Assembly (NCBI GenBank): GCA_914767885.1
Contig: CAJZBQ010000015.1
Location: forward strand, 558,001-622,000
Reading direction: 5' to 3'
DNA from: Blepharisma stoltei
Lineage: Eukaryota; Ciliophora; Heterotrichea; Heterotrichida; Blepharismidae
Length of the DNA: 64,000 nt
Part shown: in pieces, positions 31,361 through 44,800 of the stretch
Layout: the number at the start of each line of letters is the position of its first letter
Numbering within the stretch: the first letter of the stretch is position 1
The notes under the pieces: model-generated
What the model was told of the DNA's origin: nothing
Database searches by the model: none
Seen by the model: the letters and a program-made list of their open reading frames with translations, nothing else
Program-made: the position numbers and the translations under genes

Positions 31361-32491
31361 ATGAGTATGAAATTTCTTATCATATTAGGGATTTCCTTTA
31401 TTCCATCATTTGGGCAATCAATATATGCTGTTAACTGTGGCGGTGAAGAGTATATTGATAGCTCAGGTGTATTGTGGTTAAAAGACCAAGATTACAAAGG
31501 AGGAGTTGCCATAAGTCCAGGCAAAAATAAGTATGTAAAATACACAAAAGATCCAACTATTTACCAAACTGAAAGATACTCGACTGACAACTTTAGCTAT
31601 AGAATTCCTCTCCCAGCCCCTGGAAGTTACATTATCATTCTTAAATTTGCAGAGTTCTCTGAAGCGAACATTAAGAGGCAATTTAACATTGCTTTGGGCT
31701 CAAATGTTGTTATTTATGCTCTTGATATCTATGACAATGTCAAGGATTCAGCTGCTTATGATATTTTTATTCCAATAACAGTTACAGAGGACAAAATATA
31801 TTGGTATAATACTCCTATATATATAAAAATGGCGTAGCGAACCAACCCAACCTCCTAACATCTATAGCTTGGGAGACTAAGGGACTTGTGGGAAAGAGTT
31901 TTAGCGTTCGGTATGTGTATCCGGATAGATTTTACTTGGTTTGTGGAGCGCAATGTCTGAGTTGGCACACAGCAATCTCACATCCAGGTCAAAGTCTTAC
32001 CTCGGAGGAAGATGGAGTTCGGAGCTGGAAAGAGATTTCCCAACAATACCAGTAAGGTTCCTCCTTGCCGATCTGGAACTTCCCAAGCACGATATCAGGC
32101 GTTGCGTCCTGGACTCCGAGTTTTCATCTGGCCGATATGTGACCAGAATTTTTTTTCTCGAATTTTTCTGGAAGCTGGCGTCCCAAACTTTTCAACTACC
32201 AGCATTCAGGCCCATGCCTGGTAGGAGCAAAATTTTGAAGTTCGTGAGAAGATTGTCGGTGAAGCAGACGAGTGGAGCGTTATGGAAGGGAATAAGGATC
32301 TTCAGATCCTGACAGGGAGTTTTTCTATAATCTAACATTGTGTAAGTGCAAGTTATAATACACCTTTATTAAGTGCAGTTGAAAATGATAAAATTTTATG
32401 TTCTATTATTATAAATTTTAACCAGCAAGCTCATTATATATGATGAATATCTATACTAAAATTTTTAAAAATTCATTCTATTTGAGCATAA
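31361..32491 (+). CDS. Malectin-domain secreted/ER protein split by a retroposon
   Basis: Join 31361..31816 with 32366..32491: 193 residues. Start MSMKFLIILGISFIPSFGQS gives a signal peptide. Malectin fold marks: IYAVNCGGEEYIDSSGVLWL (the carbohydrate-side strand of the domain), YRIPLPAPGSYIIILKFAE, NIKRQFNIALG. Malectin domains bind glucosylated glycans or peptides in the ER/outside the cell. Removing 31817-32353 with one TATAATACWCCT copy gives KIYWYNTPLLSAVEND; the tail then uses two adjacent TGA as Trp-Trp, which is unusual, so the last 25 residues are less certain. Confidence 0.78.
31817..32353 (+). mobile_element. Retroposon-like unit R6 inside the malectin exon
   Basis: 537 bp, GC-rich, flanked by 12-bp repeats TATAATACTCCT and TATAATACACCT (31805-31816, 32354-32365; one mismatch). 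Starts ATATATATAAAAATGGCGTAGCG, matching the AAAATGGCGAGC start of unit R7. Confidence 0.8.
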
Positions 32492-32535
32492 TAAATTTCA
32501 ATAAAACAAGATCTAACCCAAAGGTCTCAGGGATT

Positions 32536-32793
32536 ATGCTATTTAAAGGAATTCTACAAGACACTGACTACTACGAGCAAGACAAAAGAATAAAGCATTA
32601 CAAGCAGCTTTACCAAAACAAACAAGAAATCGAAGAAAGCAATTCCCCATATCACCAATCAAAAGCCAAAACAATCAACACAGGTGAGGTTTTTACAGGC
32701 CTGTACGTGATCAAGACTTATCCTATGACTCTGATGTTTTCAAGTATTCTTTTCTATATTATTTTCCAGAAACTTATACCTAAAGCTAAATAA
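32536..32793 (+). CDS. Small single-pass membrane protein, unknown
   Basis: 85 residues from the ATG at 32536 (MLFKGILQDTDYYEQDKRIK). Polar N-terminal helix, then a hydrophobic stretch VIKTYPMTLMFSSILFYIIF near the C-terminus ending in Lys. Could be a tail-anchored or mitochondrial small subunit, but no family is recognised. It converges with the HECT gene, 8 bp between stops. Confidence 0.65.
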   Translation: MLFKGILQDTDYYEQDKRIKHYKQLYQNKQEIEESNSPYHQSKAKTINTGEVFTGLYVIKTYPMTLMFSSILFYIIFQKLIPKAK

Positions 32794-32801
32794 TTTTATT
32801 T

Positions 32802-35800
32802 TTATTCTTCGTCTCCTGAAAAATGTTCCTCTCTGTTCATTCCTGCTTCATGCTGCTCACTTACAGGGTTGTCTGCATTCATGCTTTCACAGTCAGTTAA
32901 TATGGCATATCTGAGTCTTTCTTTTAAGATTTCTTTTGATGAGTAGTCAGGAATTTCTAAGTTGAAGAAACAAGTGTCAGCTTTTGGCAAAGATCCATCT
33001 TTGTGCTCAGCGTTCATAGCTGGCTTGATCATAAGCCTGGTGTTGGTCCTCTCGAAGTCTTCGTCATTGCACGGCAGCCTTTCTTGTCCCCAGCTGAATT
33101 TGATGAATTTGAGACGCTCTTCAGGTGAAAACTCTTTCATGGACTCCCAAAACCAAATTACTCGAGGAGAAGTGTCAGTGAGTCCTCCACTGTAGCGAGT
33201 ATGTCTTTTGAGCAATTCTATATCTACGTGAGGCTTTCCACATACCCATTCTTCTAATTGTCTCCATGTTACAAGATTTAGCAGGCCTAATGGGACAAGT
33301 TTAGCTAGCCCAGTTCTTATAGCTTGTGATTGCTTGGAGGATTCATTAAATCTTGCATTAAGCACTAACGCTATAAACTCATCTTTAGTCTCATAAGTGA
33401 CTGGAATATTATGTCCGTTTGGCTTGAGATCTATAACAGAGCCATCTGACAGTCTTGTACAGAAATTTTCAAATGACTCTTCAAATAGCTCTTGGCTTGC
33501 ATTTTCCATCAGTTTAAGCATCTCATAGACAGGTGTATCAATTAATGCTAAATCTTCAACCCTCAGGTTTTCGCCTACAAGAGGTTTCCAAAAGAATGAA
33601 GGAAGATCTAAAGTCATGCGAGTCCCAGTCCTAGCGCAACAGCCCATAAGCAGTCCTAAAAATTCATACATTTGAAGGTGGGTAGCTGAATTTGATGATG
33701 GCCTGATTACATATTTATCTGTTCCTTCACCGAAATGCTCTTTGTTGTTTGGAGATGGGCATAATAGTTCTGAAATAGGATTTTGGATTTCTTTGGAGAC
33801 ATCAGCGAAAAATTGACGATAAGGTCCAGCTTCTCCTACTACCAGCTCACCTTTAAGGACAACTTCAAAAGCTATGAAAGGATCGCTTCCTTGAGGCTTT
33901 GGAGGTCTAAGAAGTGCTGCATTGATATCTTTAAGCTGGTCTAAAGATTTATAGAAGTTTGAGGCTTTTTTAGGCTGGTCTATAAGTTTAAGTCTTTCTA
34001 GCTGCACTTTTGGAGCTGTTTCTCGCTGTACAGCAGTTTTATCAAATACATTTTGCTGCATTTCGATTTTCACGGGAAGCATAATCAAAGATCGAAGTTC
34101 TGTAAGAGCGCTTGATAGTGATAAAGTCAAAGAGTTTTTAGGTAATAAAGTATGCTCACTCAAATTGCTTAGCCTAATAGCTTCAGAAATATATTGGTTG
34201 AATACTTTGATGATAGCCCAGTTATAACGAATAACAGCTAATGGCAAGTCACGTATTTCTTTTGAAGGGTATTCTTGTTGATAGTTGATACTAATGACTT
34301 TTTCGATTGGGAATCTAATAAAAGCTGGCGGAATGTAGAGTGCAGCCCTCGTTTCTTGGCAGATTTTATACTCAGCAAATTCAACAATAGCTTCAAGCTG
34401 CTTTAGTGGAAGAGGAGTTGCTACAACACTTAGCCCATTTTGCAGCCACAAATCAATCCCTTTCTGCTCAAGGTTCTTATAAAGTTCAAAAGGTGATTTT
34501 TTCGCAAGTTCAATAAAGGCAGTCTTGACTACATGCATGTCTTCTCCTAGCCTACACAATTAAAATGGCGAGCCACCCGACCCGTCCTTCTCCTGTACCC
34601 TCAGGGACTATGGGACTAAGAAGTAAACGGGGCCTGGGTATTGTATCCAGGGTGGGTTTTTTTACCTTGGTCGGGACACCACGACAAAGGTTTTTTACCT
34701 CTCTAAAGGCGAGAAGACCAGAGCCGATGCATCAGGAGTCAAACTTCAGGATCAGAAGGGAAGTGAGGAAGATCTTTATGTGGGGAGCTTCGGGGACCTG
34801 AAGGAGACTCCGGGAGGCTACTTTTCTCCCTCCCCGGAAAGGACGGCACCGGGTCACTAGACCCCTGATCAAGGAGTACCTAGGTGAGCCTCCCTGTTAT
34901 CTGGCGACGTCACCATTTTTTGGTGACGTCGACAGAAAAATGGAGTGAGCTACAGAGCCAGTGCTTAGGGCGCGAGCTTGAAGCTGGCAGTGCTGGGTAG
35001 AGGCTGAAATAAACCTCCATGACCCGCTATAGTTAATTAATCTAATCTAATCTAATCTCCTAGCCAGCCTTTCAAATAAACCCAGATTTCTTCAAAAGCT
35101 TTATTAGTTTGCTCATTAAGTGTTCCATCTTCGTTTAGCATTCTTTTGTTAAGAGCAATTTCTATTACTTTTTGGTCATCTTCAGTACCTTCATAGATTT
35201 TGCTTGTACAGTCTGTAGCTCCATTTATTGCTTTGCAAAGTTCATTAATCGATTCACGCTTGTTTGCATTCAATTTTCGTTCAATTTCTTTGATATTAGT
35301 CTGGACTGAATCCACTTGGTCATCACCACTTGTGGCAGCTGGCTTAGGATTTCCACAAATTTCACAGACAGTGTTGCTAATAGGATTTTCAAAGGTGCAT
35401 TGGCTGCACTGATAGGTTTCAGGCTCTTTTGCGTCTTCTTCAGGGACGTCTTTTTTCTCTTCTTCACCAAATTCGGTTTCTTGATAATATTGTAGATTAT
35501 ATCCATCAGCAAAAATGACGCATTTATTTTCGACAAATTGTACATCAAGGTCTTTATTTATGATTCTAAGCTTATATTGGCTTAAAATATCATAGACTTT
35601 TGATCGCTTTTCTTCAGCCAGATTGTCCAAAATAATTATAGTTTCCCATTGATTGTGAGATAAAAGAGATTTTGCTTCTTCTTCCAACTCAGAAATGAGG
35701 CTTCCTTCATGTCTGAAATAGTGCAGGAAAATCATCGATTTAAACATAGCTTGCATTCAGTCTGGAGTTTCTACAAACAGCTTATTATGGACTTGCTCTT

Positions 35801-38800
35801 TTACATCCCATGGGAGCAATGCTGAATTTATAAGCTCGACACCATCTTGGATATATGATGAATAAAGAGCTCCTGAACTGTTTTCTTTGCTTTTCCACAT
35901 TTTCATCTCTTCATTCAAACTTATTAGCCAGTCTTCTTTAATTCCAAGGCCTTGTGGGTGTATGCTGTTCATATATCTGAGCCTTCTCACTCCCTCACTC
36001 TGTGAGTGAACAAACCATTAGAAAAATCCCTACATTTTGCCAAAAAACTCACCCTCCGTGAGAATTAGTATAATGAAATCTCTTGCTTATTCTGTTTAAT
36101 TTTAAATAGCTTGCATTTTAAAACATAAATTTTATCATTAAATAAATATTTTTTCTTCCAATTTTTGCATTTAGAAAAAAAAATTATATAAATTTTTAAA
36201 AAAAAAGAAATTAGCCCTCTGTGAGCGAACAAAATTCTTTATTCGCTAACGGAGAGGAGAGCCAGGAGTCTTATAAGCATTCTGAAAATGATTTGTCTTA
36301 GAGAACTTGGCGATCGTGAATAAGTTAAAAACTCGCACATAGCATCTACCAAAGAATGCATTAAAGAAATATTATCTGGATTAGGGCTCTGACAGAGGCT
36401 TGCAGAAACTGTTTCAGTTATCCATGACACTGATGTCCATTCGACTGGGATTCCATAAACCTTGCATTTTACGATACTTGGCCCCGAGAAGCTGCTTGTA
36501 AATGGAGAGCATTTTATATCAATGAAAGTGAAATAAGTGCACCATACCTTTCCTGTTTTGAAAACAATAGGAGGAATATTATTCATTCCTTGTCTTCCAG
36601 CTCTTATCTCATAAATTAAGTCAGTGCCTTGTGGATCAGAATAAAAGAGAATTGCAGAGTTAGAGCATAAGAAAGTTTCTTGGCGGAAACACAAAACAAG
36701 CCCAGCAAAATTGGTCTCACTAGAATGAAGAGGGAATAATTTCTTCTCTAAACTGCCTTCTGCAAGAATATTTTCAGGGGTACTTGGAAGTGGCTGCTGA
36801 TTTCCCATTATTGCAGTTGCAACTTCTACAATATCCACATTTCTAGAGGTTTCTGAAATAAGTTCTGAGAGTTGATGCCAAGTGATGACAGCCCATTCTA
36901 CAAGGTCTGGCTCTTTATTTGGGATTAATTTCTCTTCTATATAATAAAGATGAGGCAAATGCTGTCGTTTATCATACTGGTTAAAATGATGGCTGGATTT
37001 TATGGTATTCGGCAATACAAAGTCAGGCCTATACAGTTTCCAGCCTTCAATTCGGTCTTCACTTAGTTCTTCCCAGACAGCTAATTTTATCATATCAATG
37101 ATTCCAATCAGTCCTTTTTCAATCCCACTCATACATTTCAATAGGGTTTCTCTAGCTGCAATTCCAGTTAGTTTTGAGTTATAGTCATTGAAAACATCTT
37201 GAAGTTTTTTGGCGCTAGGGATAGGGGATACATTGACTTCAGGTGGATAGATAACAGAAACCGGAAGCCAGCACATATGGAGCTCAAGTCTTTCAATATC
37301 AATAAATTCTACTAATAGGCAAGCAGCTCTTATATCTACAGCTCGAATAATGACTGGGAATTGAGTTATTCCTTGCTCGAACATTCTTCTTATAAGAGTA
37401 TTATCAACTTGTTGTAAGGTTTTCTCTTTGATTTTGGCAATTCCCCATTTTCCAACAGAAGTTTCGTCGAACATAAGTGAGCTCCAGTCATGTTTAGGGT
37501 CAGGTAGAACAATTCCAGACGGTAAACGCTGATCGCATAGAACATAAGCAATTTCTGAAGCATGATGTTGATTGCCAAGTCTGAGTGGTTGTCTTAGCTG
37601 CTCAAAATAAAATTCCATTTCAAACGCTTTGAATGAAGACCTCACATAATCTTGAATCCTTGCAATGATGTATTTTTCCCAATATTTCATCATTTTAAAG
37701 TTAGTTTGGTCTGTTGTGTATCCTGCTAGATGTGGCTGGAACATTAAATTAGAAGAAATTGGTAGGGTGTAGCCAGAGATACCATCATCAGCTTCGTTTT
37801 CATTTTTCAACAGAAATGCCTCAGATGAAAGCTCCTCAGTTTCTCTGATTGGGGTTGTGAATAAAACTGGATCACTTGTAGACAGAACTTCCCAAGCTTG
37901 CAAGAATTTCCTTTCCCAGAAATATGAAGGTTTATCTGTTGGGCAGTCTTTGGATAATTCACTGATGATTTTCATGAATTCAGGAACTTGTTGGTCATCA
38001 GATTGAATCCAGCTGCTTCAGTCAACCTCGCAACAAATCTTCAAAATTTGTCGTTTGGCTGTCAAATGCCATGCAGAATTGCCTTGAAAGTCAATCAAAG
38101 CTTGAGCAAGCATTTTAGGAGTTAAACCAAGCTTTTCTGGCTCTGGAATAAGTCTTGCTGATTGTATTTCACTCAGCGACAAATAATGAACCTGGAAATG
38201 GCTGTCATCTTCGAAAATCACTGCAGAACTCTTAAATCCGCTGTCATATCCTCCTTGCAGCACAACGCCACGGACTTTAGTATTATTCATATCTGCTAGC
38301 ACCACAGTTCCTGGTCTAATATATAGAACTTTCTCTTCAATAGAGCGATAAGGCGCATTCCCTAGGGTTTACCGGAGGGTCTTGGACATACGAAAACCTG
38401 CTATTCCTTATTCATGGGGGAGGCAAACAGCCTAAATAAAGAATTGTGCCTTATTAATCTCGAGAACTTGAAGAGAGGCTGTGTGGAAAATTTATATTTT
38501 GGTTCGTCAAATGGATCTGACGAGCCAATTCTGGCCAGTACTTGAAATAAAAAATGATAGTTATTTTATTAATTTTCTGATGAAGAGTATGACCAGAATT
38601 TTTAATAAATGGCACAGGATCAAGTAATTAATTAAGTCAATATGAAAAATTCAAATTATAAAAATCATTACTACATCGTCTCCCTTAGGCAGTAAAGAGT
38701 AATCATTACGTTTACTTTATGCTTTAATTATCTCTTTAAATCTTCTATTAAAAGTTTCAATTTTTAAAAAATTAAAAAATTATTAAGATGGTTAAATCAC

Positions 38801-41800
38801 TATGAAAAAGTCAAAATTTAAAAATCATTACTGGCATCGTCTCCCTAAGGCAGTAAACAGTACTCATAACATTTACTTTATGCTTTAATTATCTCTTCAA
38901 ATCTTCTATTAAAAGTTTGGATTTTTAAAAAATTAAAATATTATTAAGATGGTTAAGTCACTATGAAAAAAGTCAAATTATAAAAATCATTACTGGCATC
39001 GTCTCCCTAAAGGCAGTAAAGAGTATTCATTACGTTACTTTATGCTTTAATTATCTCTTCAAATCTTCTATTAAAAGTTTGGATTTTTTTAAAAAATTAA
39101 AAAATTATTAAGATGGTTAAGTCACTATGAAAAAAGTCAAAATTTAAAAATCATTACTGGCATCTTCTCCCTAAGGCAGTAAAGAGTATTCATTACCTTA
39201 TTTTAACGATTTAATTATCTCTTCAAATCTTCTATTAAAAGTTTGAATTTTGAATTTTATTGTCAAAAGGAATTATTAAAATTCTGATCATGCTCTTCAT
39301 CAGAAAATTAATAAAATAACTATCATTTTTTATTTCAAGTACTGGCCAGAATTGGCTCGTCAGATCCATTTGACGAACCAAAATATAAATTTTCCACACA
39401 GCCTCTCTTCAAGTTCTCGAGATTAATAAGGCACAATTCTTTATTTAGGCTGTTTGTCTCCCCCATGAATAAGGAATAGCAGGTTTTCGTATGTCCAAGA
39501 CCCTCCGGTAAAACCTAGGAATGCGCCTTATCGCGCTATTGAAGAGAAAGTTCTATAATCGTTCCATCCTCCAGCCACAACTAAGCCACCCAATACAAAA
39601 TCATTTATCATATGAGTGTCTTTTAGCTGCATAACGACTTCTAGCACTTTTGATTTTAAGCTATTTTTCCATGATTTAACTTCTAATAATGAATAAAGAA
39701 GATCAATGAGCTCTAAAATGCAGAGAGAGTAAGAACCGCCTGGCTTGATTGGTTTTTGCAGTAAAGTATGAGAATAAGCACCAGTTACAATCCCAGTCAA
39801 TTTTTCTGAAGATTTGAGAGCAGGCAATGAAGATCCTGATTCCATCACAAAATCAATTTTTTGAGCAACGTAGGCATCACAGATTGAGGCTAAAATTTGG
39901 CGCTTTGGCTTAAATTCTTCTCTTTCTGGCTTTTCTGTAGGAACTTTGGCATGAGGATTTATAGGAAGGATAGGGAGTTTTGTTTTGGTATCGACAAACA
40001 TGTTTATTTGATGCTCTTGAATAATATTTACTAGCTCTTGAGCTTGTTCTAATGAGATTGGCTCTCCAATTTGGCTTACTCCTTTAGCTAATAGCCCAGC
40101 AGCTACTTGTTGAGCTTCTTTCAAGAAGTACTTGATTTTCTTAATAAATGCTTTTTCTTTTATTTTTCTTTCTCTCTCTTCTGGAGTATCATTTTCCTTT
40201 ACATCTTCAAATGCTTTATTAGCTTCATCAAAAACTTTTTCCATCTTTGATAACGACAGCCCTGACCCAACAGTTCTTTTTCCTGCCGCCTTTTTTGCAG
40301 GTTGATTTTTGCCTCCTCTTTTTCCAGCTTTTCTTCTTGCACCCCTTCCACTATCAGCACTTAAAAATCTGTAATACATTGGCACATCCTTTCCTTTTTC
40401 TATTTCTTGAGGTATTCCAAGATATGATGGATTTACAAATTCTTCAAGCATGCTTGCTTCATTTTCAGCTAAAACTGCGTTTTCGTCATCACCTTGTGAA
40501 TTAAGGTATTTATAAGTTGGGTATTTTTCTTCCCAGTCTAATAAAACCTGGAATAAAAATCCAAGGTCTTCTTCACCTGTAGAGGTATGCAAAAGGACGG
40601 CATATTTGAGATCTTGGTTTTTCTCTTCTTTTAGATGAAGTGATGAATAAGATCCGATTACTCTGAGTAATTCTTCAACAAAGTTACTATTAATTTCAGC
40701 TGGATCTACATCAAGTCATATCTGTTTTGCTATTCTAGAAGCCATTCTTATAAGAGTTGGTATAGATTGCTTTAGAAGCATCTCAGAAAGACACCTTGAA
40801 AGCTTGATTTTGTCCTCTGATTTGTGAATCCCACAGGTTGATATAATTTCATAGGTGATTCCTAACTCCCCCCCCTCCGTGAGTGAGCAAAAAAAAATTT
40901 TGTTCACTCACGGAGGGGGGTTTAATTTTTTTTTTTAAAAAAAATTTATATATAAATTTTATAAAAAATTTTTTTTTCGAAATTTAAAAAAATCCTAATT
41001 TCGCAAAAATTGGAAAGCAAATATTAATTCAATTTGCAAAATTTATGTTTTAAAAAGCAATTTGTTTAAAATTAAACAGAATTAGCTCTATATTTCATTA
41101 TACTAATTATCATTTATATATTAAAACTTTTTTCCATAAAAATTTTTCTATTAAAAAAATTTTTGTTCACTCACGGAGGGTGGGGTTTTTGGGCAAAAAA
41201 TAGCGATTTTTCTAATGGTTTTGTTCACTCACGGAGGGGGGGAGTAATAAAATTTCTAGTCTTAAAGAGTTTTCATTAGAAGGTTCTGATTGGATTTCTT
41301 TTTGGAGATATTGAAGAATTATTGATATTAAGTCTTGCTGGAGAGCATGCTTTATCTCATATGACGGAGAGTCTTTAGAAGCTTTTATTAAACTGAATAA
41401 TGTTAACTTAGAGCCTGACACAACGACGCGAGCAAACCGATTATGAGAAATACTGCTTGCAACCAGCATAGACTCTAGCAAAGAAATCAATAAAACATCA
41501 TAAGAAGTGCTTTTTAGTATAGTGTCTCGAGAATCATTATATTTCGTCAATAAATAGCAGTCATGCAATAATGAAGCCAACAGTCTCATTTGCTGGTTTA
41601 TGTAGTGTTCACTGTATTGGAATTGCGGGGATATGAATTTTGACTCTTTTTTCAGGTTTGTTGAAAATCGCTTTGATGGATCTCTAGTAATTTTAACACT
41701 TTCTGTGACGTAGCTTAAGGCTTGAGACATTAATCCAAAAACTTTATTTCCTTGTTCATTTAAGTGTCCTGCTAAAGCTCTTCCGCAGCATTCAGCTCCT

Positions 41801-44800
41801 ATAAAGAGATTTGGTGTGCACATTAGGCCAAGACTCATTCTCAAAAATGGAGTTCTTCTGGTTGCTGATAGAAATTCTGATAAATATTGCATGCCTATCA
41901 ATCTTTTCGCAGCTCTTATAAAATGCTGCTTAGCTTGAGATAAGAAATCGTTAGGAATTGATGAGCTTGTGATAAACACACAGATTGCTTGGAGAGGAGA
42001 ACTTTCTGGGGAGTGGAAGTTGCCTTCGGTTTCTCCTGGCTGCTGCCAAAGCTTCCACTTTTTGTAGGAATTGACCCATTTTCTCATTTCTTCGATTTTC
42101 ATTTCATCTTCATGAGAATAAGAAGTCGCAGCTCTCTTCAGATGTGGCATTTCTTCTAACCCTATTTCACAGTAAATATTTTAGATTTGTAATTAAATTA
42201 TATTTTATTAGCATCATTTAAAGAAAATAAATTTGTTTTTATAGAAATCCCTTAAGTTTTTTTATTAAATAAATTAATCAAAAAAGATTAATTTTAGTTT
42301 TATCTTCTAAATTTTTCACAATATAAAAATCAATTTTCATTGGGTAGCATATAAGAAGTTGACGTTATTAAAGAGAGAGTAAGGCGACTTCAGAATCATT
42401 TGTTTCGGCTTGGAAGGATGCAAATCTAAGCAATATCAAAAGTCTGATATGAACTTTTTCAGCTAAATCCATATATGGGTTTGGGAAATTTTCTTGTTTG
42501 TCATAAAGCTTATCATAAATTTCTCTTAAACATTTTTGATCTTCTGTAAATTGTATTAAAAGAGATTTGCATAAAGCCTTAATCAGCTCAGCATTGCCTA
42601 AAAATCTATCAGCAAATGCTTTATAAATTTGCTCTTTGTCGCTTTCATCTAATTTTATTTCTGGCTTAGCAACTGGCTTTATTTCTTTTTTGGTAACCTT
42701 TTGAGGTTTAGATAAAGAAAGTCTTTTCACGTTCGGTTTTTTGCCTTTTTTCTTTTTGGGAGGCGCCTGCACCTTCTTCTCTTCTTCCATCAATTCTTGC
42801 TGCTGCTGTTTCTGCATTTTTTCCTCTAGCTTTTCTGCTTTTTTAGTTCTAATTTCATCTAAAGCTTGCTGCTTTTCCTTTTCCTGCTGGAGAGTTTTTA
42901 ATAGCCAAGTCAAAAATTCATTAAGTCTTTTTCCATAAGCTTTCAGCTGCTCTTGAATGTAGCCTTCATCATGCCTTAGTGAAAAATCTGAAGGATTTTC
43001 TATCCATTCTTTCATGCTATTTAAATGCTGAGTATGATACAGCATTGTATAAAGAGTAAGAGCTTCAATTTGTTTCCAATAAAATTCTATTTGGGCTGTA
43101 AAAGATTTTCTGTGCTTTTCTGCATTATAAGTAATAGGCCGAGCTTGGAGTTTTCTTACTTTGTCTAGCAAGCTATAAATAAAACTGTTCCCATCATTTA
43201 AAGCTTTTAGCTCATCAGAATGAGCAGCTGGAAGAGTTTTCATTAGGCTCTCAATATTTAATTCATTCATTTCGTTTTCTTTTACATCTTTTGGCTCATA
43301 AACCCAGATTCCATTTTCTTTTGATAAATATTCATCAATATTAATATCTGCAAGTCCACCTTTGAATATTTGCCATTTTAACAGCTCTGACTCTTGGATA
43401 TCTTGTATTTTGGTAAAATAGTCTTCAATGCTTGTTGAAACTGCAGCAGACAATAAATTTAATAACGAAACCCATTGGATTAAAGCAGTTTCTCCTCCGA
43501 ATTTTATCGCAATCTTGCTTAATAATGACAAACTGTTGTTATCGTTTACAAAAAGCCATGGCTCTCCATAGATCGGCTTAATTCTTATCCTAAATCCCCA
43601 CCTAGAGCTATTTGATTCTTCTCTATGCTGTCCAGCTGCGTTAAATTCTATATGCACTTGGTCTCCTTGTAAATACAGCTGATGGCTTATATTGATTTTT
43701 CCTGACAGTTTAAATGAAGTAGAAAAAATTTCACCATTGAAATTGTTAAATCCAGCATAATTTTCAGGGCAGCTGAGCCATAAACAATCATGCAAGTTAT
43801 CAGTTTGGCTTCTAGGGTCTAGTTCAATGCAGATTGCTATAGCACCTGGGAAACTGATGGTCTCATTTATTTGTTGTTTTCCTCTTTGATATGGATGACT
43901 CGTCTCGAAGATTTTTTCTTGGGCAATATCAGCGCCAACATAGAAGCTATTACAGAGGGATGTTAAAAGGTTTGTTTCCTCGACTAAGAAAAGCTTTTTT
44001 ACTTTGGCAATTATTTGGATGAGGTTTCTGAGAATATGCTGTGATTGGTTCTTGTAAGCAAGATTGATGCAAGATACTATGAGAATCCGGATCCAGTTAA
44101 GCCATTTAGTGTATAGTGTAGTTATTCTGTCACCAATAATTGAAATGAATTTATCAAGCACAACGTTAATTAATTTTGAAAGCTGCTCAGCGTAATTTAT
44201 ATTGTCTGCAGTTGCATCTTTTACAAGATAGAGAAGTATTTCAAATAAAACTTGTGTCTCCACTGAGGAAGGATCTGATATTGAACTCATTAGCCCTTTT
44301 TCAAACAGTCCCCAAATGCTTTCCAGCAAGTGCCCTAAAGTTCCTCTTTTAACTTCTGGAATAATTGCATCTCCAGTCTGGAAAGAAACACAAGAAGCAG
44401 TTGCCAAATTTGATTCATTTCCTTGTTTATCTACTAGAACAGTGATATTCTCTTTAAATAAAGAATTGTAAGATTTTTCTATGATGAATGACGAGGGACC
44501 ATAAACATTTTTCAAGTACCATAAAATCAATGGATCCTCACAGCTGTTATAAAGCATTGAGCTGCTAATTGTTTTTGAGATTTGCTTAACATTGTATAAG
44601 AAAGAATCTTTGCGGAATAAAACAGGAGCAGGAGGTGAAGCAAGCCACTGGTCAAACCTGGCGAGTTCTATCTAGCTCTATTGGCAGCCTGGCTCTATCT
44701 GGCAGTCTGGCTCTAGCTCCGGCCCTACCTGGTTCTCCTGGCTCTATCAAAATAAATTTCCTAGGTTTTGAAGTAATAATTTAATTAATTGTGCTAATGA

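Noticed and set aside
34565-34801. Plus-strand frame beginning MASHPTRPSPVPS
   Set aside because: Lies in retroposon R7; it may only look like a start because R units often begin AAAATGGC.
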